A stretch of DNA of 64,000 nucleotides from Flavobacteriales bacterium (GTDB lineage Bacteria; Bacteroidota; Bacteroidia; NS11-12g; UBA955): positions 1 through 64,000 of the forward strand of contig CANHRE010000005.1 of the NCBI GenBank assembly GCA_947463095.1. Reading direction: 5' to 3'. Of this stretch, positions 50,365 through 60,037 are shown in pieces (positions within the stretch are counted from its first letter, which is position 1; each line of letters opens with the position of its first letter). The translations under genes were made by a program, and so were the position numbers. Under the pieces are notes generated by a model that was given only the letters and a program-made list of their open reading frames with translations, had not been told where the DNA came from and ran no database searches.

Positions 50365-51116
50365 GCCGCGGAGCGGTAGTCATCAGCGGGTCGGGCAGCG
50401 GTATAGGCAGGGCCATGGCGCTGCAACTTGCCGAAGAGGGCTGGCAATGCCTGCTGCTGGGCCGCCGTGAGGAAGCCTTGCAGGAAACGCTGGCCTTACT
50501 CACTGGCACTGGCCATGCACTGGCCAGCGGAGATGTGCGCGACAGGGTCGTGATGCAGCAGATAGCGGCAAGATGGTCAGGTATACCTATCAGAGCCTTG
50601 GTAGCCAATGCCGGGCTGGGTGGTGAGAACCACTACGGCGAAGACGACCGCTGGGAAGACATCATCAGCACCAACCTCACTGGTTCCTATGAATTTGTGC
50701 AGGCTTTCCTGCCGCACCTGTGCTCGGATGCTACTTCACCTGCGCACATCCTGTTCACCAGCAGTGTGCTTGCCCGTCTTGGCGTAGCCGGATATACCGC
50801 CTATTGCGCCAGCAAGGCAGGCCTATTGGGTCTTATGCGCAGCTGGGCTGTGGAACTGGCTCCACGCAACATCCTGGTGAATGCCATCTGTCCGGGTTGG
50901 GTGGAAACGGATATGTCGCGCGCGGGTTTGGAAGGGTTGGCTGAGCATCTGGGCATTACGGTGGAAGCTTTTCACGACATAGCCATGAAATCAGTACCGC
51001 TGGGTCGTATGAGCAAACCTGAAGAAATTGCCGAACTCACAGCATACCTGTTGAAACAACGCAGCATCACAGGGCAAACGCTGGACATCAATGGCGGCAG
51101 CGTAATGAACAGCTGA
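50361..51116 (+). CDS. SDR-family oxidoreductase
   Basis: 251 residues, Rossmann fold. The nucleotide-binding motif is SGSGSGIGRAMA, followed by NAGLGG, the catalytic Ser in LFTSSV and YTAYCASKAG (Tyr and Lys of YxxxK). The C-terminus VTDMS-like WVETDMS and TGQTLDINGGS are typical of classical SDRs, similar to 3-oxoacyl-ACP reductase (FabG) or sugar dehydrogenases. The substrate is not evident. Overlaps the ricT stop by four bases. Confidence 0.9.
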   Translation: MSRGAVVISGSGSGIGRAMALQLAEEGWQCLLLGRREEALQETLALLTGTGHALASGDVRDRVVMQQIAARWSGIPIRALVANAGLGGENHYGEDDRWEDIISTNLTGSYEFVQAFLPHLCSDATSPAHILFTSSVLARLGVAGYTAYCASKAGLLGLMRSWAVELAPRNILVNAICPGWVETDMSRAGLEGLAEHLGITVEAFHDIAMKSVPLGRMSKPEEIAELTAYLLKQRSITGQTLDINGGSVMNS

Positions 51117-51151
51117 TATGATGCTGCATGTAATGAAAAGGGAAAGCAGCG

Positions 51152-52879
51152 ATGAAGTTCCGGTATATTGTGTTTCTTGGTATCATCTTATGCACCCGGA
51201 ACGCAGCAACGCAGAATCCGTCCGGCAGTGCAGACAGCATACTTATGCTGCAATACCCCGCTCGCATTATGGGGATGGTTCGCTGGTTCCAGGGCGAACT
51301 CCGGAATGCAGATGGAAGCTTTAAGGCTGCCGATCTGGCCGGACGAAAGGCGGTAATTACCCGGTTTCAGCAGGTCGCGATACGCGCGGGCGATCCTAAA
51401 GCAGCCTTGTTTGCCCGTGTAACCCTGCACTCCCATGTGCTGCTGGATACTTCTGCACCTGTTTCTGCAGCAATACGGAATGCCGACCACATTGCATCAA
51501 TGGCCAGGAGGCTTGACTTTCCCTACGCGGAAGCCCAGGCTTACCAGGAATTGTCTTTTTTCTTCGGAAGGAAGCAACAGGCTGTAAGGCAGATTTATTA
51601 CGCACTGAAGTCTTTTGATATATATCAACCGCTTTCAGTGGATCACTATCCATTCAAGAAATACGCCCTTTACAGCCTTGCCCTCGCATACCATAGGCTC
51701 TCCAATCACACCGAAGCGAAAAAATATGCTCTGCTGGCAACGCGCACCGATGGCGGCAACAAATGGGATGACTTGTACCTGAAACACCTGATGGGCGTTA
51801 TTTACAGAGAAGAGTCTTCCTGGCAGGAAGCCCGGAAATGCTTTCAAGAAAACTATCAGCGTTCATTGATGCTGGGTTCTTCGAAATGGCTTGCCATTTC
51901 CTCCGGGCATTTGGGCATTATATATGCCCGAACAGGGCAAAGAGCCTTGGCTTTTGATTTTTTGCACCGTGCGGCAGACAGTTGTTCCGCCCTTGGCATT
52001 TTGGACAATGCCGTTATGTTCAGGTTGGAAATGGCAAGATTTCTTGAGGAAGAAGGTGATTACGTGGCTTTGGACAAGTTACTGAAGTCAGGATTGAAGG
52101 AAGACCTACTGCGCGCAGGTACCCATGCCCAGATGGCTGAGTATTTCAGGCGTGCATCACAGCTGGCCAGGTCCGAAGGAAACTTGTCTGCTGCGCTTAT
52201 CTGCAGGGATTCTCTGGAATTCTACATGGCTTTGGCCGAACACGAAAAAAACCTTCTTGCCATCGCCCAGGTGCATGTACAATTGGGGCAAGAACGATTT
52301 AGCAGCATGCTGCAAATTGAACGATTGAGCAGCAAGAACAGGCAACTCCGGTGGATGCTGCTCTCGGGTCTGGCTATGGCGGCCCTGATACTCCTTGTTT
52401 ACTCCCAGCAACGAAAGAAGAAAAGTGCGGAGCGGCGTGCCTCTTTTGCCGAACTGGAAAGGGAAAAGGTACACCTTGAACTGAAAAAGGCGCGCTTGCG
52501 CCTGGATGAGTTTATGCTAACCCTTCAGCATAAGAATATAGAGATTGATCAACTCCGACAGGAAAGGATGGGGTATTTGCATCGGCAAGTAATCCCTGCT
52601 GAAGCCCCAATGGATGAAGCATTGCGGCGTAACCCGATTATTACGGAACAGGATTGGCAGAAATTCATGGAATTGTTTGAGGGTACCTATCCGGGCTACC
52701 TGCGTGAGTTAAAACTCATTGTTCCCGATATTACGGCTGCAGAACTTCGCTTCCTGGCGTTAAGCCGCCTGCAACTCAGCACCCGTGAAATGGCGGCCTT
52801 GCTGGGTGTAGGAGAATCTGCCGTCAGGTCTGTGAAATCGAGGTTGCGCAAGAAATTACCTCCGGGCGCCGTGGACTGA
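51152..52879 (+). CDS. TPR transmembrane regulator with C-terminal HTH
   Basis: 575 residues. A signal or first membrane segment (MKFRYIVFLGIILCTRNAAT) is followed by a helical TPR-like periplasmic domain (about 60-390, e.g. KKYALYSLALAYHRLSNHTE). A transmembrane helix at about 403-421 (WMLLSGLAMAALILLVYSQ) leads to a coiled coil (425-480). The C-terminal DNA-binding module has AELRFLALSRLQLSTREMAA and GESAVRSVKSRLRKKL, a LuxR/GerE-like helix-turn-helix. This one-component layout is common in Bacteroidota. The signal and target genes are unknown; the next gene, a T9SS hydrolase, is a candidate. Confidence 0.82.
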   Translation: MKFRYIVFLGIILCTRNAATQNPSGSADSILMLQYPARIMGMVRWFQGELRNADGSFKAADLAGRKAVITRFQQVAIRAGDPKAALFARVTLHSHVLLDTSAPVSAAIRNADHIASMARRLDFPYAEAQAYQELSFFFGRKQQAVRQIYYALKSFDIYQPLSVDHYPFKKYALYSLALAYHRLSNHTEAKKYALLATRTDGGNKWDDLYLKHLMGVIYREESSWQEARKCFQENYQRSLMLGSSKWLAISSGHLGIIYARTGQRALAFDFLHRAADSCSALGILDNAVMFRLEMARFLEEEGDYVALDKLLKSGLKEDLLRAGTHAQMAEYFRRASQLARSEGNLSAALICRDSLEFYMALAEHEKNLLAIAQVHVQLGQERFSSMLQIERLSSKNRQLRWMLLSGLAMAALILLVYSQQRKKKSAERRASFAELEREKVHLELKKARLRLDEFMLTLQHKNIEIDQLRQERMGYLHRQVIPAEAPMDEALRRNPIITEQDWQKFMELFEGTYPGYLRELKLIVPDITAAELRFLALSRLQLSTREMAALLGVGESAVRSVKSRLRKKLPPGAVD

Positions 52880-52949
52880 GTGTTTGTTGCAACGATTTTG
52901 CAACGGCCCGACGGCGCAACACTGCGCATATTTCCCCCATCTTTGACTT

Positions 52950-55900
52950 ATGAAATCTTTGACCTGCACATTCCTCTTTGCCTTGCTGGGATTAACGGCA
53001 GATTTACCCGCACAGCCACCAGCCGGGTCGGTGCCGGCGAAGCCGAACATCATATATTACGCCGGAGGCAGTTGCACCTTCTATGATATCAACAACAATG
53101 TGCTGCTCTCGGTAAATGCTGCCGAGGCAAGCTGGTCCGCTTCGCCGGCGAGGGCAGCCTGGGTAGTGGTAAATCCGACCAGCGGAGGGTATTATGAGTT
53201 TCCCAACTATTCCGCGAATGCGCCTACCTGCAACCTGCGGCAATACCTGCAGCCTTTCTGGAAAAGCGATACCATATTCAACGAGCTGGTGCTGCTGAAT
53301 GGGGTGAACGCTAAGGCAAGCCTGATGTATAAACCTACAAAAGTCCTTTCCGTTACCAATTACGATTTCTCGCAGGTTTATCAGGCAGGAACGGATTATG
53401 CTGTTAGCGGCAGGGTCATCACCCAGCTGAGTACCGCCGTTTCCGCCACCGTAGAGCTGAAAGTAGGCCAGAACAAACTGCTGAATACCAAACCCACATC
53501 ATGGACCTGCGTTACCTATATCCCTGACCGCAGCGACTGGCGCAGCGATGCCCTGCTGGCTTCAAAAGGAAACCTGCTGCCTAAAACCCTTGCAAAGCTG
53601 AAGGCCAAACAATCGTTGGTGGTGCAGGCCTACGGGATGAGCATCACCGCCGGTCTGAACGTGAGCGGCTTTGCGGGCGATACCAAGAATTTCCCTGTGA
53701 CCAAGCCTTATATGCACAGTTATGTGGATTTGTTCTGTGATGAACTGAGCAGGAAATACGGCTCTTCCATTACCAACATCAACGGATCCTGTGGGGGCAA
53801 AACTGCTGCCTGGGTGGATCAGTACTGTCAGGCCATGGTGAACCCCAATAAGCCCGACCTGGTGCTGCTGGATATGGGCATGAATGACATCTGGGGAACA
53901 GCAGCGGCATCCTTCCGCAGCAGTATGGCCTCCGCCATCCAGAAAATAAAAGCCGATTGTCCGGACGCTGAGTTTATCCTGATTGGCAACATGCTGCCCG
54001 ACGTAAACGGCACCGGCGCGCCATCCACCGGCGCCACCGCCATGTACGGCTTCCTTACAGAACTCAAGGGTCTTGAAGCAAACGGTGTCGCCCTTTTTGA
54101 CATGACCACCCTTAGCGATACCATATACCGTAGAAAGGGCGTTGTTCACTGCACTTCCAATGCGCTGCACCCCAATGATTATCTGGCACGCTGGTATGCC
54201 CATGGCCTGATGCAGTTGATACAGGAACCCGCCGCAGCAACGGCAAAAACCTATTACGTGAACACCACAGGCAACAATACCGACGGCCTGAGCATTGCCA
54301 CTGCCTGGACATCGCTCGATAAAGTAAACACAGCCGTTTTCAACCCCGGCGACCGCGTGTTGTTTGAAGGAGGAAAAACCTTCACCGGCAATATTGTGCT
54401 GGATCAGGCCGATGGCAACAGTGCGGCCAATCCTATTCTTTTTGGCACTTATGGAAGCGGAAAGACTACCATTAAAACAACGTTAACCTCCCTGTGTGGG
54501 TTCAAGGCCTCCAATACTCAGGGCATTGTGCTTCAGAACCTGATCTTCACCGGACCGGGCACCGGTACCCAGAAGAATATAGACGGCATTCAATTCTATA
54601 CCAATAAAAGCTCCGGTTACCTCAGCAACATACAGCTGAAGCAGGTTGAAGTGAGCGGATTTGGTTTCTGCGGTATCCAGTTTATGTCGGAATGGAACAA
54701 TACCGTGAAAGGCGGATTCCGCGATGTTTGGCTCGACAGCTGCTCTGTGCACCACTGTCGTGAAAACGGAATCGTATCCATCGGATATGATGACCAATCG
54801 CTTCAATATTATCAGCATTTTAATTTCCGCATCACCAACACTAAAGTATACAACATCACCGGCTATGCTGCGTCTATGCACAAGGGCAGCGGCATCGTGC
54901 TTTCTCAGGTTGACTCGGTGTTGATTGAGCGCTGCGAGGCATATGAAAACGGCAGTGGCAATACAGCCTGCGGCGGTCCCGGGGGAATTTGGGTATGGTC
55001 GGCCAACAGAGTAAGAATCCAGTTCTGCGAAAGCCACCATAACCGTTCAGGCAGCGGTGCCGGATGTGATGGGCTTGGTTTTGACCTTGACGGAGGTGTA
55101 ACCAACTCCATCCTGCAATACAATTATGCCCACGATAATGACGGAGCCGGATACCTGCTTGGCAATTTTCGCGGAGCCCGACCCTGGGGGAACAACATTG
55201 TCCGATACAACATCAGCGTGAACGATGCGCGAACTAATATGAGTCCCATTACCTTGTTCACCGCGCCGGGCACCACTTGGGATGGTTTGCAGTTTTACCA
55301 CAATACCGTGCATGTAACACCCGCCGCAGGTAACAAAACTCCTGAATTCTCGGTGTTCCAGATGACCGATTTCGGCAGCAGCATGGCTAATGTGGCTTGC
55401 TACAACAACATATTGTCTTCCACCGGTGGAATCAGGATGATTCATGTGCCGGCCACCTTCACGGGGCAGAATCCGAAGTTCATGGGCAACCTTTATTGGG
55501 GTTCAGGATCGGCAGCCAGTTTTTTCTACGGAAGCGCCCGCGCCTCGCTGGCAGATTTCCGTGCAGCAGGTGTATATTGTGAAAAGAACGGCGCAGTGAA
55601 TACGGGGATGGAAGGCGACCCTATGCTGAGCAATGTTTCCAAACAACCGCCTACGGTGGCTCCGTTGGCCCCGCAAACGCTGGATGCGTTCAGGCTTCAG
55701 GCCGGTAGCCCTGCGCTGAATGCTGCCCTGGACCTGAAGCAGTTTTCTGGCATACAGGCTGGCTCCCGCGATTTCTTCGGAAATCAGATTCCACAGGGAA
55801 GTGCCGCTGATATTGGCGCACATGAGTTGCCACAAGGTTTGGGTACAGCGCACATGGCCCGCCTCAATTCCTGTTTTCAGGTATTTCCCAATCCTGCAGG

Positions 55901-56102
55901 AACCATGATAAACCTGGACTTCAAGGGCCCGCTTCATGCCCGGGAAGGAAATGTGCTGCTGGCCGATGCTTCCGGAAGAACCATCGCCGTCTATCCTGCA
56001 GGAACCCGCAGTATAGATATACAGAAACTGAATCCCGGTATCTACCTGTTTATCATTCCTCTGGATGGAATTGCACAGCGGATTTCATGGATGAAGTTAT
56101 AA
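52950..56102 (+). CDS. SGNH-type hydrolase fused to a beta-helix, T9SS-exported
   Basis: 1,050 residues. A signal peptide ends at DLPAQ. Residues about 200-430 form an SGNH/GDSL-like domain: SLVVQAYGMSITAG (nucleophile block, GMS instead of GDS), LDMGMNDIW (GxND block) and NALHPNDYL (catalytic His; the usual Asp is Asn). Residues about 435-960 form a right-handed parallel beta-helix, beginning KTYYVNTTGNNTDG with many IRF/NGI-type turns as in pectate-lyase-like proteins. A type A T9SS domain ends the protein (FQVFPNPAGTMINLDF). It probably acts on a plant or algal polysaccharide. CATCTTTG lies 4 bases before the ATG. Confidence 0.82.
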   Translation: MKSLTCTFLFALLGLTADLPAQPPAGSVPAKPNIIYYAGGSCTFYDINNNVLLSVNAAEASWSASPARAAWVVVNPTSGGYYEFPNYSANAPTCNLRQYLQPFWKSDTIFNELVLLNGVNAKASLMYKPTKVLSVTNYDFSQVYQAGTDYAVSGRVITQLSTAVSATVELKVGQNKLLNTKPTSWTCVTYIPDRSDWRSDALLASKGNLLPKTLAKLKAKQSLVVQAYGMSITAGLNVSGFAGDTKNFPVTKPYMHSYVDLFCDELSRKYGSSITNINGSCGGKTAAWVDQYCQAMVNPNKPDLVLLDMGMNDIWGTAAASFRSSMASAIQKIKADCPDAEFILIGNMLPDVNGTGAPSTGATAMYGFLTELKGLEANGVALFDMTTLSDTIYRRKGVVHCTSNALHPNDYLARWYAHGLMQLIQEPAAATAKTYYVNTTGNNTDGLSIATAWTSLDKVNTAVFNPGDRVLFEGGKTFTGNIVLDQADGNSAANPILFGTYGSGKTTIKTTLTSLCGFKASNTQGIVLQNLIFTGPGTGTQKNIDGIQFYTNKSSGYLSNIQLKQVEVSGFGFCGIQFMSEWNNTVKGGFRDVWLDSCSVHHCRENGIVSIGYDDQSLQYYQHFNFRITNTKVYNITGYAASMHKGSGIVLSQVDSVLIERCEAYENGSGNTACGGPGGIWVWSANRVRIQFCESHHNRSGSGAGCDGLGFDLDGGVTNSILQYNYAHDNDGAGYLLGNFRGARPWGNNIVRYNISVNDARTNMSPITLFTAPGTTWDGLQFYHNTVHVTPAAGNKTPEFSVFQMTDFGSSMANVACYNNILSSTGGIRMIHVPATFTGQNPKFMGNLYWGSGSAASFFYGSARASLADFRAAGVYCEKNGAVNTGMEGDPMLSNVSKQPPTVAPLAPQTLDAFRLQAGSPALNAALDLKQFSGIQAGSRDFFGNQIPQGSAADIGAHELPQGLGTAHMARLNSCFQVFPNPAGTMINLDFKGPLHAREGNVLLADASGRTIAVYPAGTRSIDIQKLNPGIYLFIIPLDGIAQRISWMKL

Positions 56103-56174
56103 ATCAGGCCTGAACCGTTTTTATGCCGCATTAAACTTATGTATCTGCGGTGCTTCTAATTGATTAACTTGCGT

Positions 56175-57737
56175 ATGATGAACCTGAAAAAGTTCCTGCC
56201 GGTTCTGAGCCTCAGCTTATTACCGGCTGATCCCCTCGCGGCACATAATCCCACCTGGACTGATGGTATTGCCTGCATCATCTATTCGCATTGCACCAGC
56301 TGCCACAACCCGAAAGGGATAGCACCCTTTTCGCTTGCCACCTATAACGATGTATATCAGAACCGCTACGCCGTAGCGGCTTCGGTTCAGGCGGGCAGCA
56401 TGCCGCCCTTTCCGCCTTCGCAGAAAAAACAGCGCTATGCGCATGCCAACACGCTCAGCAATCATGAAGTGAAGGAAATTGCCGACTGGGTGAACAACTT
56501 CGCTCCGCTGGGTGATGCCAACGCCATCCCAACCCCCCCGGCATATAATTCCGGTTACAGCCTGTCAAACCCCGACAAGGTGTTGAAAATCCCCACCTAC
56601 ACGGTGAACACCACCAAAGACTTGTATCGCTGCTTTGTGCTTCCCTTGAACAACAACAGCGCACAGTTCATCCGGCAGATTGAAGTAGTTCCCGGAAGCC
56701 GCGACATCGTGCACCACGCCCTCATATTTCAGGATACGTCCGGCAAACCTTTAAGTCTGGATAATGCCGACCCGCTGCCCGGTTATACTGCCTTCGGAGG
56801 CACGGGGTCGTCCAGTTCCGTGTTAATCACGGGTTATACACCCGGTCAGGGTTTGTTTGAATACCCGCAGGGCTTCGGCGCCAGGGTAAATGCCAAATCC
56901 TATATCATCATCCAAATACATTATCCCGGCGGCATCAGCAATAGAAAGGACAGCACCCAGGTGCGCATTAAATACGGAACGGGTACGCCCAGGAATATAT
57001 CCACGGCACCGATACTGAACCATTCCGTCTCGCTTAAAAATGGGCCTTTGAGCATCCCACCCAACGTGGTCAAGACCTTTTATGCGGAGTATAAAATCAA
57101 TGTCAATGTTACGGTCACGGGTGTATTCCCGCACATGCACCTGATTGGACGCAGCATCAAGGCGTATTTCCTGAGCCCTTCCCGCGATACCACCTGGCTG
57201 GTGGATGTGCCACAATGGGATTTCCACTGGCAAGGTTTTTATTCCTTCCGGAAGCCCATCCTGGTTCCCGCAGGAAGCACCCTGTATGGTGAAGCTACGT
57301 ACGACAATACCGTAAACAATCCGAATAACCCGAACAGTCCGCCCATCACCGTAAATCAGGGCGAGGGAACCGCCGATGAAATGTTCTTGGTCTATTTTAA
57401 TTATACAGGCTATGTTCCCGGAGATACGAACATCATCATCGATACAGCGTCCCATCTGGCCCATCATGCATCCTGTTTTAATACCTCGGGAAATGAGGAA
57501 TTATATACCGATGAAATCACCCTGGCACCCAATCCCGTGCGCGACTGCCTGACGGTGCGCGGACTGGAAGGAAACTTCAATGCCTGCCTGTATTCAGGGG
57601 AGGGCAGGGTTGTGCTTCAGCGCAACATGAGCGGCGCAGTTCCTTTGGATGTCAGCGCTTTGCCTGCCGGTGTTTATTACCTCCGCATACAATCTGCTAA
57701 CATCGGGGTGCGTTATGTCAAGGTGCAGAAGGAATAG
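56175..57737 (+). CDS. Cytochrome c fused to PHM-like copper monooxygenase, T9SS
   Basis: 520 residues. After a signal peptide comes a mono-heme cytochrome c segment (CTSCH 40-44, candidate axial Met76 in GSMPPFPP). The second part resembles the copper type II ascorbate-dependent monooxygenase fold: HHALIF (His180, His181) and QIHY (His249) as one copper site, PHMH (His320, His322) and Met403 in DEMFLVYFNY as the other. A T9SS sorting domain follows (ITLAPNPVRDCLTV). The cytochrome could supply electrons in place of ascorbate. The substrate is unknown. ATG 56175 is preferred over TTG 56160. Confidence 0.78.
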   Translation: MMNLKKFLPVLSLSLLPADPLAAHNPTWTDGIACIIYSHCTSCHNPKGIAPFSLATYNDVYQNRYAVAASVQAGSMPPFPPSQKKQRYAHANTLSNHEVKEIADWVNNFAPLGDANAIPTPPAYNSGYSLSNPDKVLKIPTYTVNTTKDLYRCFVLPLNNNSAQFIRQIEVVPGSRDIVHHALIFQDTSGKPLSLDNADPLPGYTAFGGTGSSSSVLITGYTPGQGLFEYPQGFGARVNAKSYIIIQIHYPGGISNRKDSTQVRIKYGTGTPRNISTAPILNHSVSLKNGPLSIPPNVVKTFYAEYKINVNVTVTGVFPHMHLIGRSIKAYFLSPSRDTTWLVDVPQWDFHWQGFYSFRKPILVPAGSTLYGEATYDNTVNNPNNPNSPPITVNQGEGTADEMFLVYFNYTGYVPGDTNIIIDTASHLAHHASCFNTSGNEELYTDEITLAPNPVRDCLTVRGLEGNFNACLYSGEGRVVLQRNMSGAVPLDVSALPAGVYYLRIQSANIGVRYVKVQKE

Positions 57738-57767
57738 GGTCACATCCTGGTTTACAGCGCGCTGGCA

Positions 57768-58391
57768 GTGTTTTTATTGCAATTGAAGCATACTCAAATC
57801 CTATTGTGCGCAGCTCTTTTATCTGGCTGCTCGGAGCAACCTTGGCGTCAGGGGGAGTTGCGAAAACAGGAAGTTGTGGTGGTATGTGTCCAGCCGTTCA
57901 GCGACCTGCCCGCAGCAGAAATTCAAGCCGTTACCCGCTACCTGCGTGCCTGCTTTTCGGAGGTAAAAGTGCTGAAACCTGTTCAACTTCCAGCCTCGGC
58001 GTTCTTCAGGCCACGCGGCCGTTATCGTGCAGAAAAGCTGCTTCAGTTTCTCAATGAACGCACCCCGCCGGGCAATCTTACCATCGGGCTGACAGCAAAG
58101 GATATCAGCACCAACAAGGGCTCAAACCCGGATTACGGCATCATGGGGCTCGGTTTTTGTCCGGGGAAGGCTTGTATTGCCTCCGGCTTCAGACTAAAAG
58201 GACAGAACAGATTGGAAAAATTCTGTAAAGTGGCCATACATGAACTGGGCCATACGCAGGGGCTGCCGCACTGCCCTGTTACATCCTGCCTGATGCGCGA
58301 TGCAGAAGGGAAGGATTACCTCAATGAAGAAACCGGATTCTGTACAAAGTGCAAGGCTGTTTTGTTGAAGAAAGGGTGGATGTTAAACTAA
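57768..58391 (+). CDS. Archaemetzincin-like lipoprotein
   Basis: 207 residues. A lipobox LLSGC follows a short signal peptide. The zinc site is HELGHTQGLPH (His158, Glu159, His162, His168) followed by Cys169, Cys174 and a CTKC pair (192-195), the arrangement of archaemetzincins, which bind a second zinc through Cys residues. The start is uncertain: GTG 57768 is given, but TTG 57783 would give a tighter lipoprotein signal (MKHTQILLCAALLSGC). It is 30 bases downstream of the PHM-like gene. A secreted or lipid-anchored member is unusual, since most archaemetzincins are cytoplasmic. Confidence 0.75.
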   Translation: MFLLQLKHTQILLCAALLSGCSEQPWRQGELRKQEVVVVCVQPFSDLPAAEIQAVTRYLRACFSEVKVLKPVQLPASAFFRPRGRYRAEKLLQFLNERTPPGNLTIGLTAKDISTNKGSNPDYGIMGLGFCPGKACIASGFRLKGQNRLEKFCKVAIHELGHTQGLPHCPVTSCLMRDAEGKDYLNEETGFCTKCKAVLLKKGWMLN

Positions 58392-58473
58392 CGCTACCGC
58401 CCATAACAGCCTTCAGAAGCGGTTGTGGCAAATCGACATTCATTAAGGAATCAATATCTTGCGCCGTCAGGAT

Positions 58474-59973
58474 ATGAACTTTAGAAACCACCTCTATGCA
58501 TTATTGATGTTGCTTCCTGCAGCGGCTGAAGCACAGAACACCTGCCGTGAAGTAGTGGGTTATTACGCCGGCTGGCAATGGTACGACCGGAGCAAGCTGA
58601 TGAATCCTAAATCGCTGCCGTATGGGAAATACTCCATATTGAACTATGCCTTTTTCCAGCCACAACCCGACGGAAGGTTGAAGATATCAGATCCCTGGGG
58701 CGACAAGAATCAACTGCTTGGTCCCATCAACTGGGCCACCGCACCGGCCGGTTATGATACACAATACGATTTTGGAAACCCCACTTACCACCTGTCCGGA
58801 CAGCGCCTGAGTGATTACGCGCACAAAGGAGGCTGCAAGCTGCTGGCATCCATTGGCGGCTGGACCTATTCTGCCAATTTTCCCGCCATTGCTGCAAGTG
58901 CCCCGGCAAGAGCAAACTTCGCCCACGACTGCGCAACGATGGTGGCCTTGTATGGTATGGACGGTGTGGACGTAGACTGGGAATATCCTTCCGGCAATAC
59001 CGAAAAGCAGAATTTCACTGTTCTGCTGCGACAGGTGCGCGATTCGCTGAACGCATTGGAGACCAGGCTGAGCCGCAAGCTGATGCTGACCATTGCCGTG
59101 GGCGCCGCGCCGGCGCGCATGCTCGATGTAGACTGGAGCCAGGTTACCGGCCTGGTGGACATGGTGAACCTGATGAGCTATGACTTTTACGGCTCCTGGG
59201 ATAAATTCAACAGCCACAATGCACCGCTTTATCCGGCGAAGTTTGGTGCACAAGCGGGTTTTAGCTGTTCCGAAGCAGTGAATAACATACTGGCAAAGGG
59301 TGTTCCGGCCAACAAACTGACCATGGGCGTGGCCTTCTACGGGCGCTCCCAAACAAGCGCTGCGAAGCCTGCCCTCTATCAGGCAAGTACCGGAAATGCA
59401 GATTTGGTCACGTTCGCTGCCGACGAGGGAACCCCCATGTATTATAATGTGCTGAAAGCCATGTCAGGCTTTGATTATTTTTGGGATACTGCCGCCGCAG
59501 TGCCTTATCTGATTGGCAAGCAGGCAACAACCTTCGTTTCCTTTGACGATGAAAAATCGATGGAGCAGAAAGCCATGTTTGTAAACAGCAAAAACCTGCG
59601 CGGGGTGATTGTATGGGAAATATCCGGCGACATGGTAGAAAGTACGGTTACACCGGGCACCCTCGAACGCACACCTTTGATGGATAAGTTGAATACGGTG
59701 TTCTGCAGCGGAAGCACGCCGGTACAGCATGCAGAAACACATGCTGTTGCCGTTTATCCGAATCCCGCCGCCGATGGCGTGGTTTATTTCCGCGGATTAC
59801 ATCAGGAACAGGTTGTATGTGCTGTATATAATGTCCGTGGTGCCCTGGTGAAACAGGCCGAGCTGCACAGAAGCAGAGGCTATGAACTCAACCTGTCAGA
59901 CTTCGCCAGCGGATTTTACCTGGTTCAATTAAAAAATGACACCAGAGAAATCATGCTGAAGGTGTTGCGATAA
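58474..59973 (+). CDS. GH18 chitinase, T9SS-exported
   Basis: 499 residues. The signal peptide ends AAAEAQ. The TIM-barrel of glycoside hydrolase family 18 begins EVVGYYAGWQWYD; CKLLASIGGWTYSANF is the SxGG motif and GMDGVDVDWEYP carries the catalytic DxxDxDxE (Asp163, Asp166, Asp168, Glu170). MVNLMSYDFYGSWD and MGVAFYGRS are further family signatures. The last 80 residues (VAVYPNPAADGVVYF ... SGFYLVQLKND) are a T9SS domain. It hydrolyses chitin or chito-oligosaccharides outside the cell. ATG 58474 is chosen over TTG 58459; TATCTTGC (58455-58462) is a -7-like box. Confidence 0.93.
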   Translation: MNFRNHLYALLMLLPAAAEAQNTCREVVGYYAGWQWYDRSKLMNPKSLPYGKYSILNYAFFQPQPDGRLKISDPWGDKNQLLGPINWATAPAGYDTQYDFGNPTYHLSGQRLSDYAHKGGCKLLASIGGWTYSANFPAIAASAPARANFAHDCATMVALYGMDGVDVDWEYPSGNTEKQNFTVLLRQVRDSLNALETRLSRKLMLTIAVGAAPARMLDVDWSQVTGLVDMVNLMSYDFYGSWDKFNSHNAPLYPAKFGAQAGFSCSEAVNNILAKGVPANKLTMGVAFYGRSQTSAAKPALYQASTGNADLVTFAADEGTPMYYNVLKAMSGFDYFWDTAAAVPYLIGKQATTFVSFDDEKSMEQKAMFVNSKNLRGVIVWEISGDMVESTVTPGTLERTPLMDKLNTVFCSGSTPVQHAETHAVAVYPNPAADGVVYFRGLHQEQVVCAVYNVRGALVKQAELHRSRGYELNLSDFASGFYLVQLKNDTREIMLKVLR

Positions 59974-60037
59974 CCACCGTTAAATCATCTGCCTGATAGA
60001 AATGGTACCCGCCGCAACACTTACCACTTATCCCTTT

